Shown here in pieces: positions 1 through 6,789 of a DNA stretch of 13,892 nt. Source of the stretch: CAXSEF01 sp964236535 (lineage in GTDB: Bacteria; Pseudomonadota; Alphaproteobacteria; Acetobacterales; Acetobacteraceae); contig CAXSEF010000086.1 in assembly GCA_964236535.1 (NCBI GenBank), positions 1 through 13,892 of the forward strand, read 5' to 3'. Position 1 is the stretch's first letter, and each line of letters begins with the position of its first letter. Both the position numbers and the translations under genes were made by a program. The notes below the pieces were generated by a model. That model was not told the DNA's origin, did no database searches, and was given only the letters and a program-made list of their open reading frames with translations.

Positions 1-2231
1 GTGCTGGTGCCGGTGCCGCTGGTCGAGGTGCCGCCCGTGCTGGTGCCGGCGGCGGATGCGATCAGCTCGATCGCGGTGCCTTCGGCGCCGGAGGGGGTCG
101 GGGTGAAGGTGTAGCCGGCGAACTGGCCGGCGATCAGGAGGTTGGCGGCGACCTGGCCGTCGTAGAGCAGCGTGAGGGTGCCGGCGCCGGTGGCCGAGGC
201 GGCGTACTGCACCGAGGTGATGGTGTCGTTGACGAGGACGAGCTCGTCGCCGGCGGTGAAGCCGGTGATGGTGCCGGCGGGCAGGGTCAGCTCGTCCTGG
301 AAGGCGAGCGTGGTGTCGGTGCCGGCCATGGTGAGGTCGATGCCGGCGGCGACCGGGCCCTGCAGCACCGCGGTGGCGTAGCTGGTCACCGCGAGGGTGC
401 CGGTGCCGGTGATGGTGCCGAGCGTCAGCGTGCCGGCGTAGGCGGTGAGGGTGCCGTTGTCGACGATCGAGCCGTTCTGCTGGAGCGCGCCGCTGCCTTC
501 GAGGAAGGCGCCGGGGTCGATGGTGACGGCGCCGGCGTTGTGCAGGCCGAGGGTGCCGATCTCGAGGCTGGAGATGCTGTCGACCTGGACCGCGCTGCCG
601 CTGCCGCCGCCCATGATGAGGTTGGCGGCCGAGGCGGTGGCGCCGTTCGAGACCTGGAGGTCGGCCTCGGGCAGGCCGACGCCGCTCTGGCCGCCGCCGA
701 GGGTGAGCAGGCTGGAGATGGTCAGGGTGGCGTTGGTGCCGCCGACGAGGACGCTGCCGTTCAGCGCGGTGAAGGTCTGGGCGGAGAGCAGGCCCGCGGT
801 GATGTCGAGGCCGGCCGGGGTGCCGGCGGTGCCCAGGGTGAGGGTGCCGGCGGCGAGCGTGCCGGTGGTGGCGACGTCGCCGGCGAGGGCGAGGCTGGCG
901 ACCTGGCCGTTGCCGCTGATCACGGCGTAGGAGCCGTTGCCGCCGGTGATCGAGGCCGACGCGGCGGGGCCTGGCGCGGTGGCGGCGGTGGCGCCGTTGG
1001 TGGTCCAGTCGGCGGGGGTGGTGAAGGCGCCGCTGGTGGTGGCCCAGGTGTAGCTGCCGGGGGTAGTGGGGTTGGTGGGGGTGGTGGTTCCGCCGGTGCT
1101 GGTGCCGCCGGTGCTGGTGCCGCCGGTGCTGGTTCCGGTGGTGCTGGTGCCGCCGGTGCTGGTGCCGCCGGTGCTGGTGCCGCCGGTGCTGGTGCCGCCG
1201 GTGCTGGCGGTGGTGGAGGAGACGGTGATGCTGGTGCCGCCGGCGCCGTTCGGGTTGGCGAGGAACACGTCGCCGTCGTAGTCGCCGGCCAGGGTGAGGG
1301 TTGCCTCGGCGGTGCCGCCGCTGGAGAGGGTGAGGGTCCAGAGGTTGGCCGAGACCTTGGTGGCGCTGACGGCGACGCTGTCGAGGCGGTCCATCAGGGT
1401 GTTGCCGGGGGCGAAGCCGGTGATGGTGCCGCCCGGGGCGACGGTGGCGCTGCGGAACTCGAGCACGCTGCCGGGACCGGCGAGCGAGAGGGCGAGGCCC
1501 GAGCCGGTGGCGCCCTCCAGGTCCAGGGCGGCGCCGACGCCTGCGATCAGCGCGCCGCTGCCGCTGGTGGCGCCCAGGGTGAGGATGCCGTTGCTGGCGA
1601 GGATGGTGCCGGAGTCGACGATGCTGCCGCCGTTGTCGAGCGAACCGGTGCCGGAGACGAGGGCGCCGGCATCGACGACGACCGAGCCGGCGACGGCGTG
1701 CCCGCCGGCGCCGATCTCGAGGCTGCCGTTGCCGGTGATGGAGACGGTGTCGGCGACGCCGGAGGAGAGCTGCAGGCCGCCGAGCAGGGCGCTGGCGCCG
1801 GTGCCGATGTTGCAGGTGGCGGTGGGTCGGGCGGCGCCGGCGCCGCCGAGGGTGAGGGTGCCGGCGACGGAGAGCTGGCTGCTGTTGCCCTGGATGAGGG
1901 CGCCGTCGAGCAGGGTGGCGTTGCCGGCCACGTTCAGCGCGGCGCCGGTGTTCACGGTGACGCCGCCGATCAGGCTGGAGTTGCCGATGGCGAGGCTGCC
2001 CACGGCGTAGCTGCCGTTCAGCACGCTGCTGTTGAGGAACAGCGCGGCGGCGGCCTTGCCGGGGCCGTAGATCTGCATGACGGAGGCGCCGGCGGGGCCG
2101 GTGAGGGTGACGCTGTTGCTGCTGGTCGGGAGCGGGCCGCCGGTCACACCCGTGGTGGTGTCCTGCCAGTTGGCGGCAACCCCCCATGATCCTCCGTTCG
2201 ATGGTATCCAGGTATAAGCGTCCGTCGTCAT
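1..2231 (-). CDS. Large beta-repeat (autotransporter-like) surface protein, N-terminal part only
   Basis: The minus-strand frame starting at ATG 2231 stays open to the left edge, giving 743 codons with no stop; the C-terminus is outside the window. A TAG two codons upstream of the ATG fixes it as the first possible start; the only SD-like sequence is a weak GGTAGG close to it. The product is rich in Gly, Ala, Thr, Ser and Asn with few charges. Two homologous modules are visible. Each opens with a YTW motif (about residues 6 and 394), continues with beta-strand repeats of the type GSLEIGAGG or GTLTLG, and ends in a block containing GTITGF, followed by a hydrophobic LAGDYDG- or IAGQFAG-type segment. 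A Thr/Ser/Gly linker of pentapeptide repeats (residues 341-381) joins them, and a second, degenerate linker begins near residue 728. No N-terminal signal peptide is seen. From family knowledge, Acetobacteraceae proteins of this build often end in a Hint-type domain; that is inference here. Function is unknown, probably surface-exposed or secreted. Confidence 0.75.
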   Translation of the reverse strand, partial: MTTDAYTWIPSNGGSWGVAANWQDTTTGVTGGPLPTSSNSVTLTGPAGASVMQIYGPGKAAAALFLNSSVLNGSYAVGSLAIGNSSLIGGVTVNTGAALNVAGNATLLDGALIQGNSSQLSVAGTLTLGGAGAARPTATCNIGTGASALLGGLQLSSGVADTVSITGNGSLEIGAGGHAVAGSVVVDAGALVSGTGSLDNGGSIVDSGTILASNGILTLGATSGSGALIAGVGAALDLEGATGSGLALSLAGPGSVLEFRSATVAPGGTITGFAPGNTLMDRLDSVAVSATKVSANLWTLTLSSGGTAEATLTLAGDYDGDVFLANPNGAGGTSITVSSTTASTGGTSTGGTSTGGTSTGGTSTTGTSTGGTSTGGTSTGGTTTPTNPTTPGSYTWATTSGAFTTPADWTTNGATAATAPGPAASASITGGNGSYAVISGNGQVASLALAGDVATTGTLAAGTLTLGTAGTPAGLDITAGLLSAQTFTALNGSVLVGGTNATLTISSLLTLGGGQSGVGLPEADLQVSNGATASAANLIMGGGSGSAVQVDSISSLEIGTLGLHNAGAVTIDPGAFLEGSGALQQNGSIVDNGTLTAYAGTLTLGTITGTGTLAVTSYATAVLQGPVAAGIDLTMAGTDTTLAFQDELTLPAGTITGFTAGDELVLVNDTITSVQYAASATGAGTLTLLYDGQVAANLLIAGQFAGYTFTPTPSGAEGTAIELIASAAGTSTGGTSTSGTGTS
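1090..1209 (-). repeat. 15-bp tandem repeat, 8 units, encoding Gly-Gly-Thr-Ser-Thr linker
   Basis: On the plus strand the unit CCGCCGGTGCTGGTG occurs eight times head to tail in steps of exactly 15 bases. Units three (last base T), four (CCGGTG start) and eight (GCG end) vary. Because 15 is a multiple of 3, unit gain or loss would lengthen or shorten the flexible inter-module linker of the repeat protein without changing frame. Similar degenerate units occur at bases 1-50 in the second linker. Confidence 0.93.
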
Positions 2232-2583
2232 GACCTACCGCAACCTTGGGGCGACTCACGTCGTCGTGAGCACCGCTTACACCTTAGCGAAAGCCGAAGG
2301 AAAGGGAATTGCTCGCGTTCGCAGAAAAAGAGATGCGTTTTGCAACTCGTGGCCACGCAAGTACCGGGCGGCGCCGCGACGAGACTGCGTCTTGCCATAG
2401 GCACAGCCTGAGGTTGACGGCGGATGAACAGTATTGCCGTTTTAGATACGGCTTCAAAAACAGTGGCGTGTGGGTCGTTCCTCGACCATGGGCAGCGGAT
2501 CTGCGGAACCGCGCGGGTAACCGGCCGTAGGAGTTCGACATGCACGGGACGCCGGCGACGGTCCGCGCCCGAGGAGGCTGCCG
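2232..2583. other. Divergent intergenic region, AT-richer than its surroundings
   Basis: These 352 bases separate the minus-strand repeat-protein gene from plus-strand egtB and must carry the start signals of both. One 60-base line (2281-2340) has 29 G+C by hand count, far below the flanking genes. Small hairpins are visible: GCCGT/ACGGC at 2436-2452 and GGTCG/CGACC at 2473-2487. A TTGACG at 2414 resembles a -35 box, but the nearest -10-like TTTAGA (2441) sits 21 bases away, so I do not call a promoter. No convincing coding frame, tRNA or insertion-sequence end was found. Confidence 0.6.
2255..2270. promoter_or_regulatory. Perfect 6-bp inverted repeat upstream of the repeat-protein gene
   Basis: CTCACG at 2255-2260 and CGTGAG at 2265-2270 are separated by TCGT. 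The element lies 24 bases upstream of the start codon at 2231, so it could be an operator or a 5' UTR hairpin of the surface-protein mRNA. The symmetry is seen; the function is inference. Confidence 0.35.
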
Positions 2584-3966
2584 ATGGCATCGAACGTGCT
2601 GGTCGAGGAACGGGGTTCGCAGGAGGCGGGAGTTGCGCTCGCAGGCGCGGCGGGGCGCGGCGGGGTAGCGGGTGCCGGCGCGGCCGCGGGGATGGACGAC
2701 GTGCGCGTTGTCGCCGCGGTGGGCGCCGGGGTGAGCGGAGCTGGCGCGGCCGGGAGGTCGCTGGCGGCGGCGTACGCGGCGGTGCGCGGGCACACCGATG
2801 CGATCGCGGCCGCACTTGGGGCCGAGGACCAGGTCGTGCAGTCGATGCCGGATGCGAGCCCGGCGAAGTGGCACCGCGCGCACACCACATGGTTCTTCGA
2901 GCAGTTCGTGCTGCTGCCGCGTCTGGCGGGCTACCGGGTGTTCGACGAGCGGTTCGGCTTCCTGTTCAACTCGTACTACGAGGCGCTGGGGGCGCGGCAC
3001 CCGCGGCCGCTGCGCGGGCTGCTGACGCGGCCGTCGGCCGACGAGGTGGGGGCGTATCGGGCGCATGTGGATGCGGCGATGGCGCGGCTGCTGTCGGGCC
3101 CTGCCCTGCCTGCGCCGGGCGGGAATGCGGGGGAAGCGACGGGGCTGGTGGCGCTGCTGGCGCTGGGGCTGCAGCACGAGCAGCAGCACCAGGAGCTGCT
3201 GCTCACCGACATGATGCATGCGTTCTCGTGCAGCGCACTGGCGCCGGCGGTGCTGCCGGGGTGGGTGGAGCCCCGGGGCGAGGCGGGCGAGGCGGGTGCG
3301 GCGCGGTTCGTGGCGCGGGCCGGCGGGCCGGCGGTGATCGGCCGGGCGCTGGCCGATGGCAGCCTGGACGGGTTCGCGTTCGACAACGAGAGCCCGCCGC
3401 ACCGCGTGCTGGTGGCGCCGCACGCGCTGGCGGACCGGCTGGTGCGCAACGCCGAGTGGCTCGGGTTCATCGCCGACGGCGGCTACGAGCGGCCGGGGCT
3501 GTGGATGGCCGACGGCTGGGCGCGGGCGCTGGAGGAGCGCTGGGAGGCGCCGCTGCACTGGCGGCGCGAGGGCTCCGGGTGGGTGCAGATGGGGCTGGGC
3601 GGGCTGGCGCCGCTGGCAGAGGCGGCGCCGGTGCGGCACGTGAGCTGGTACGAGGCGGACGCCTATGCGCGCTGGGCCGGCGCGCGGCTGCCGACCGAGG
3701 CGGAGCTGGAGACCGCGGCCGAGCTGCCGGAGATGTTCGGCCACGTGTGGCAGTGGACCAACAGCGCGTATCTTGCCTATCCGGGGTTCCGGGCGCCGGA
3801 GGGGGCGATCGGCGAGTACAACGGCAAGTTCATGATCAACCAGATGGTGCTGCGCGGCGGTTCGTTCGCGACCTCGCCGGGGCACAGCCGGGCGAGCTAC
3901 CGCAACTTCTTCCATGCCGACAAGCGCTGGCAGGTGACCGGGCTGCGGCTGGCGCGGGACCTCTGA
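2584..3966 (+). CDS. egtB: EgtB, ergothioneine sulfoxide synthase
   Basis: A 460-residue non-heme iron enzyme that joins hercynine (trimethyl-histidine) to a thiol donor (gamma-glutamylcysteine or cysteine) with O2, forming the sulfoxide intermediate of ergothioneine. An N-terminal DinB-like helical domain carries the iron ligands: KWHRAH (residues 95-100) and LQHEQQHQE (H198, H202), the family's His plus HxxxH pattern. The formylglycine-generating-enzyme-like domain runs from about 240 to 458, with TEAE (371-374), WQWTNSAY, YNGKF, LRGGSFAT, YRNFF and the closing TGLRLARD. AGGAGG at 2572-2577, six bases before the ATG, supports this start. Residues 12-60 form an Ala/Gly-rich, low-complexity N-terminal extension before the DinB-like domain; it is unusual and may be disordered. 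The gene ends one base before egtD, so the two are almost certainly co-transcribed and act in the same cytoplasmic pathway. Confidence 0.95.
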   Translation: MASNVLVEERGSQEAGVALAGAAGRGGVAGAGAAAGMDDVRVVAAVGAGVSGAGAAGRSLAAAYAAVRGHTDAIAAALGAEDQVVQSMPDASPAKWHRAHTTWFFEQFVLLPRLAGYRVFDERFGFLFNSYYEALGARHPRPLRGLLTRPSADEVGAYRAHVDAAMARLLSGPALPAPGGNAGEATGLVALLALGLQHEQQHQELLLTDMMHAFSCSALAPAVLPGWVEPRGEAGEAGAARFVARAGGPAVIGRALADGSLDGFAFDNESPPHRVLVAPHALADRLVRNAEWLGFIADGGYERPGLWMADGWARALEERWEAPLHWRREGSGWVQMGLGGLAPLAEAAPVRHVSWYEADAYARWAGARLPTEAELETAAELPEMFGHVWQWTNSAYLAYPGFRAPEGAIGEYNGKFMINQMVLRGGSFATSPGHSRASYRNFFHADKRWQVTGLRLARDL

Positions 3967-3967
3967 G

Positions 3968-4990
3968 ATGCTGGACGCGGTGGCCGAGGGCGGGCCTGCG
4001 GGTGCGGGCGACGTCGATCCGGCGGTGCTGGCGGCGGCGGTGGCGGGGTTGTCGGGGGAGCGGTCCGGCGGGCGCAAGACGCTGCCGGCGAAGCTGTTCT
4101 ACGACCCCGAGGGGTGCCGGCTGTTCAACCGGATCACCGCGCTGCCGGAGTACTACCTGACGCGGACCGAGCGGGCGCTGCTGGGCGAGATCGCGCCGGC
4201 GGTGGCGGCGGGGGTGGCGGAAGGGGCGGCGCTGGTCGAGTACGGCGGCTGCGACGAGGCGAAGGCGCTGCTGCTGCTCGATGCGATGGACCGGTTCGGG
4301 GCGACGGCCCGGTTCGGGGCGTACGTGCCGATCGACGTGGCGGGGCCGGAGCTGGCGCTGCTGGCGGCCCGGATGCGCGACAGCCACCCTGGGCTGGTGG
4401 TGGCGCCGGTGGTGGCGGACTTCATGGCGGCGCTGGTGCTGCCGGAGGCGGTGGCGGGGCGGCCGCGGCTGGGGTTCTTTCCGGGCTCGACGATCGGCAA
4501 CCTCGACCCCGACGCGGTGCGGTCGCTGCTGCGCGAGGTGCGCACGACGCTGGGGCCGGGCGCGCGTTTCCTGGTGGGGGCGGACCTGCGCAAGGAGGCC
4601 TCGGTGCTGCTGCCGGCGTACGACGACGCCGAGGGGGTGACGGCGGCGTTCAACCGCAACATCCTGGTGCGGCTCAACCGGGAGGCGGCGGCGGATTTCG
4701 ACCTGGGCGCGTTCGCGCACCGGGCGGTTTGGAACGACGCCCTGAGCCGGATCGAGATGCACCTGGTGAGCCGGCGTTCGCAGCGGGTGCGGGTGGGCGG
4801 CCATCATTTCGACTTCATGGAAGGCGAGACGATCCACACGGAGAACAGCTACAAGCACCGCCTCGGCGACCTGCGTGCCCTTGCCGCCGATGCGGGGTGG
4901 GCGAGCCTGCGGGTGTGGACCGATGCGGAGCAGATGTTCTCCATCCACCTGCTGGGCGAGCGGTCCGGACATCAGGAGAGCGTTGCATGA
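3968..4990 (+). CDS. egtD: EgtD, L-histidine N(alpha)-methyltransferase
   Basis: A 340-residue enzyme that methylates the alpha-amino group of histidine three times with SAM, giving hercynine, the substrate of EgtB. Family landmarks: LPAKLFYDPEG (39-49), the histidine-site tyrosine in EYYLTRTE (61-68), FFPGSTIGNL (170-179) with the substrate-binding Asn178, LVGADLRK, and GETIHTENSYK (286-296), whose E292 and S294 match the imidazole-binding Glu/Ser pair known from mycobacterial EgtD. The SAM-binding motif I reads VEYGGCDEAKA (90-100) rather than the ELGSGxxxKT form known from mycobacteria; K99 is retained. The start lies one base after the egtB stop and has only a weak SD, which suggests translational coupling. 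The stop overlaps the next start by 4 bases (ATGA). Confidence 0.95.
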   Translation: MLDAVAEGGPAGAGDVDPAVLAAAVAGLSGERSGGRKTLPAKLFYDPEGCRLFNRITALPEYYLTRTERALLGEIAPAVAAGVAEGAALVEYGGCDEAKALLLLDAMDRFGATARFGAYVPIDVAGPELALLAARMRDSHPGLVVAPVVADFMAALVLPEAVAGRPRLGFFPGSTIGNLDPDAVRSLLREVRTTLGPGARFLVGADLRKEASVLLPAYDDAEGVTAAFNRNILVRLNREAAADFDLGAFAHRAVWNDALSRIEMHLVSRRSQRVRVGGHHFDFMEGETIHTENSYKHRLGDLRALAADAGWASLRVWTDAEQMFSIHLLGERSGHQESVA

Positions 4991-5472
4991 GCGATACGAG
5001 CGGGCGCGCGACGCGCGTGGCGGCGACGGCCCTGCCCTGCCCGGGCCTGGCGCGGGTGGCGGTGCTGCTGGCGCTGCTGGCGCCGGGGGTGGCGCTGGCC
5101 CAGGGTGGCCANNNNNNNNNNNNNNNNNNNNNNNNNNNNNNNNNNNNNNNNNNNNNNNNNNNNNNNNNNNNNNNNNNNNNNNNNNNNNNNNNNNNNNNNN
5201 NNNNNNNNNNNGGCGGGGGCGCCGCGAGCGACGGCAGCACGGCGAGCCCGGTGAGTCCGGGGGTGCCGCCGGCGGCGTCGGACGCGCAGGGCGCGCCGCC
5301 CGAGGTGATCAAGCCACGCACCGCCGGGCCCGGCGACGCGGCGAGCGGGGTGATCCGGCCGGGGCCGTCGGGCGATGCCGGCATCCACGTGCCGGCGCCC
5401 TCGTCGGGGACGTTCCCGACGCCGGTGGTGCGTCCGCAGGACCTGCATGGCGGCACGGTGGTGCCGAAATAG
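4987..5472 (+). CDS. Small exported proline-rich protein of unknown function (interrupted by assembly gap)
   Basis: The ATG at 4987 overlaps the egtD stop (ATGA), so it is translationally coupled to the ergothioneine genes. Residues 1-41 end in a signal peptide: a positive N-region, a hydrophobic core (VAVLLALLAPG, residues 24-34) and a likely cleavage after ALA at 38. A run of 100 N then hides an unknown stretch. After it a Gly/Ser/Pro-rich tail continues in the same nominal frame, with EVIKPRT, GVIRPGPSG, TPVVRPQ and a VVPK terminus. Short Pro-rich periplasmic proteins with this kind of tail occur in alphaproteobacteria without known function. Because 100 N is usually a placeholder, the length (161 codons as given) and even the continuity of the two halves are unproven. 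It would be periplasmic, unlike cytoplasmic EgtB and EgtD. Confidence 0.6.
   Translation: MSDTSGRATRVAATALPCPGLARVAVLLALLAPGVALAQGGXXXXXXXXXXXXXXXXXXXXXXXXXXXXXXXXXXGGGAASDGSTASPVSPGVPPAASDAQGAPPEVIKPRTAGPGDAASGVIRPGPSGDAGIHVPAPSSGTFPTPVVRPQDLHGGTVVPK
5112..5211. other. Assembly gap, 100 N
   Basis: Exactly 100 undetermined bases inside the small exported protein gene. A round number normally marks a scaffold gap of unknown true size, so additional coding sequence could be missing between egtD and the Nudix gene. The flanks are extremely GC-rich, a common cause of sequencing drop-out. Confidence 0.97.
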
Positions 5473-5516
5473 CACCGGCTGCGGGCGGGGCGGGCGACGC
5501 GGGAGCCGCCGGCGGG

Positions 5517-5999
5517 ATGCTGCGGCGGGAGTGGCCGGGGCGGCCGCTGGTGGGCGTCGGCGTGATCGTGCTGCGCGGGGCGTCGGTGCTGCTGGTGCGG
5601 CGCGGGCGCGATCCGGGGCGGGGGTCGTGGGCGTTTCCGGGCGGGGCGCAGCGGCTGGGCGAGACGGTGGAGGCGTGCGGGCGGCGCGAGCTGCGCGAGG
5701 AGGCCGGGGTGCGCGCGGGGGCGCTGCGGCTTGCGGGGTACGTGGATGCGATCCATCCGGGCGGGGGTGGGACGGCGGGCGGCGCCGGCGGAAAGGCTGG
5801 CGGGGGCGGGCCGCGGTTCCACTACACGATCATCGACCTGGCGGGGGCGTGGGAGGCGGGCGAGCCGGTGGCGGGGGGCGACGCGGAAGCGGCGGCGTTC
5901 GTGACGCCGGGGGAGGCGGCGGGGCTGCTGGGCGGGGAGAGCCTGCGGCTGCTGGAGGTGGCGCGGGGGTTGGTGGAGCGGGGTGCGCCGGACGCCTAG
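5517..5999 (+). CDS. Nudix hydrolase, MutT/ADP-ribose pyrophosphatase-like
   Basis: A 160-residue protein that should hydrolyse a nucleoside diphosphate linked to another group (X); the substrate cannot be read from sequence. The Nudix box is intact at residues 43-65: G43, E49, R57-E58-L59, E61-E62 and G64-V65 satisfy GX5EX7REUXEEXGU. It is preceded by the common lead-in WAFPGG (38-43) and a strand ending LLVRRGRDP. A Gly-rich insertion (about residues 84-97) sits in a loop before the FHYTIIDL strand. ATG 5517 is the only start in the frame after the preceding stop; GGAGCC and GGCGGG upstream are weak SD candidates. It lies 44 bases after the exported-protein gene and is probably the last gene of the egt cluster, although its link to ergothioneine is only positional. 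A house-cleaning or NADH/ADP-ribose role is the default guess. Confidence 0.9.
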   Translation: MLRREWPGRPLVGVGVIVLRGASVLLVRRGRDPGRGSWAFPGGAQRLGETVEACGRRELREEAGVRAGALRLAGYVDAIHPGGGGTAGGAGGKAGGGGPRFHYTIIDLAGAWEAGEPVAGGDAEAAAFVTPGEAAGLLGGESLRLLEVARGLVERGAPDA

Positions 6000-6028
6000 G
6001 CGTCGTTGCCGGGGCTCAAGGCGACGTG

Positions 6029-6044
6029 CGGAACGAGGGTTCCG
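6029..6044 (+). terminator. Possible weak terminator after the Nudix gene
   Basis: CGGAAC (6029-6034) and GTTCCG (6039-6044) form a 6-bp stem with loop GAGG, followed directly by TTTC, 30 bases after the Nudix stop codon. The T tract is short, so intrinsic termination is uncertain. Confidence 0.35.
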
Positions 6045-6162
6045 TTTCGGCTTCGGAGGGTCCGGCAACCCCAGCGTCGAATTTACAGGTCGCCCAAGAC
6101 AAAGCGATCAGTACAAGCCTTGCATCTTCCATAAATCTCCTTCGTTCAGAGGGTCACTATTA

Positions 6163-6318
6163 ATGTTGTTACAGAAAGGTTTACTTGAGTGCCCGCCTGA
6201 GAATGCGCTGCGGTTGGACATTCGACGCGACTTTCTATGGCGTGGAGTCCTTTGCAGCCCATTGAGGCCGCTTATTCCGGCGCTCCAAAGCCACACGGAA
6301 CGCGTCAGAGAGATCTGA
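6163..6318 (+). CDS. Possible 51-residue ORF, doubtful
   Basis: ATG 6163 is preceded by AGAGGG at 6148-6153, nine bases upstream. The reading frame runs 51 codons to TGA 6316, and its last 11 codons run through the 5' arm and loop of the long hairpin at 6286-6340. The product starts MLLQKGLLECPPEN and is mildly basic, with no recognisable domain. The overlap with a strong hairpin argues that this DNA is selected for structure rather than coding. Listed because it lies in the low-GC island with two better small ORFs. Confidence 0.2.
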   Translation: MLLQKGLLECPPENALRLDIRRDFLWRGVLCSPLRPLIPALQSHTERVREI

Positions 6319-6340
6319 CGCGTTCGGACAAGTGGCTTTG
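6286..6340. repeat. Long two-part inverted repeat (55-base hairpin)
   Basis: The outer arms CAAAGCCAC (6286-6294) and GTGGCTTTG (6332-6340) are perfect 9-bp complements. Inside them, bases 6298-6309 and 6314-6325 form a perfect 12-bp stem (core AACGCGTCAGA/TCTGACGCGTT) closed by the tetraloop GAGA, which fits the GNRA class. The internal loop between the stems is asymmetric (3 and 6 bases). There is no T tract on either side, so it does not look like a standard terminator. It may be a structured RNA, a protein-binding palindrome or the end of a decayed element. Confidence 0.85.
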
Positions 6341-6353
6341 CTGACACTCAGCA
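6339..6353. repeat. Second hairpin abutting the long inverted repeat
   Basis: TGCTGA (6339-6344) and TCAGCA (6348-6353) are perfect complements with loop CAC. It shares two bases with the outer arm of the preceding hairpin, so the two structures could compete or stack. Confidence 0.6.
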
Positions 6354-6422
6354 CGCCGCGACAGATTGCCAGCCGGTTTATCTCGGTAAAACGGTGCGAG
6401 ACAAGCGATAAGGACGGAAGCA

Positions 6423-6521
6423 ATGGGCCGCTGGATCAGAAACGCCGGGGCAGGTAGCCTTTTCTGGTTATATCAGGCGCTGCGCATGCGGACGAACTTC
6501 CGCTGGTACAATGGGGAATAA
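6423..6521 (+). CDS. Candidate 32-residue small protein
   Basis: ATG 6423 has AGGA at 6411-6414, eight bases upstream, and GGA closer in; the frame ends at TAA 6519. The product is strongly basic and aromatic, with Trp at positions 4, 15 and 28, a short nonpolar stretch SLFWLYQALRM (12-22) and the C-terminal end RWYNGE. No family is recognised. Its codon use follows the low-GC island rather than the GC-rich genes. It could be a small peptide, a leader for the next small ORF 124 bases downstream, or chance. Confidence 0.35.
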   Translation: MGRWIRNAGAGSLFWLYQALRMRTNFRWYNGE

Positions 6522-6608
6522 GCGAGAATTCACCCTGCGTTATGCTGCTGAGATACAGTCGATCCCACAAAGCACAGACTGATGCGATGAAGTTCGGCAA
6601 TGGCTTTT

Positions 6609-6638
6609 CCTCCTCGAACTCATTCGAGCTGCAGGAGG
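6609..6638 (+). promoter_or_regulatory. Shine-Dalgarno-sequestering hairpin before the 47-residue ORF
   Basis: CTCGAA (6613-6618) pairs with TTCGAG (6623-6628) around loop CTCA. Extending outward past a six-base bulge (6629-6634), CCTC (6609-6612) pairs with GAGG (6635-6638), which is part of the AGGAGG ribosome-binding site at 6633-6638. The plus-strand RNA could therefore hide its own SD, as translation-control leaders and RNA thermometers do. The complementarity is seen; regulation is inference. Confidence 0.45.
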
Positions 6639-6645
6639 CTCAAAA

Positions 6646-6789
6646 ATGACAGGCACTAATCTAGCTCCCGACAAGGTACACTCCTACGAGGATTTTTTCA
6701 TTCGTGGATGTGTAGAGCATCCAGATATCAGCATTCTCAAATCCATGCAGGATGCAATTGCCGCTGTGGCTGCGCCCCAGCCAATCTAG
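6646..6789 (+). CDS. Candidate 47-residue small acidic protein
   Basis: ATG 6646 follows a consensus AGGAGG (6633-6638) at seven bases, the joint best ribosome-binding site in the window; the frame ends at TAG 6787. The product begins MTGTNLAPDKV, has an acidic middle (SYEDFF, EHPDIS), one Cys (22) and a nonpolar C-terminal third (AIAAVAAPQPI). No signal peptide, TM helix or known family is recognised. Size and ending would also suit a precursor peptide, but no maturation enzyme is nearby. A GC-rich hairpin terminator lies 16 bases after the stop, so gene, SD and terminator form a complete unit. The SD can be masked by an upstream hairpin. Confidence 0.5.
   Translation: MTGTNLAPDKVHSYEDFFIRGCVEHPDISILKSMQDAIAAVAAPQPI

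Noticed and set aside
1090..1209. CRISPR array
   Set aside because: The 15-bp units are contiguous with no spacers and encode a Gly-Gly-Thr-Ser-Thr linker in frame.
3..2189. Very long open frame on the plus strand opposite the repeat protein
   Set aside because: Composed almost only of Gly, Ala, Glu, Asp and Val, as expected from the antisense of a GC-rich repeat gene; no domain, and the minus-strand reading gives coherent duplicated modules.
2284..4077. 597-codon minus-strand frame opposite egtB
   Set aside because: Arg/Pro-rich shadow of egtB, whose plus-strand reading has intact iron-binding and FGE-domain motifs and a consensus SD.
6286..6340. Integron attC site or classical intrinsic terminator
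   Set aside because: No RYYYAAC/GTTRRRY core sites at the ends and no T tract after either stem.
6507..6512. TACAAT as a -10 box for the 47-residue ORF
   Set aside because: No acceptable -35 hexamer 16-18 bases upstream, and it lies inside the 32-codon ORF.
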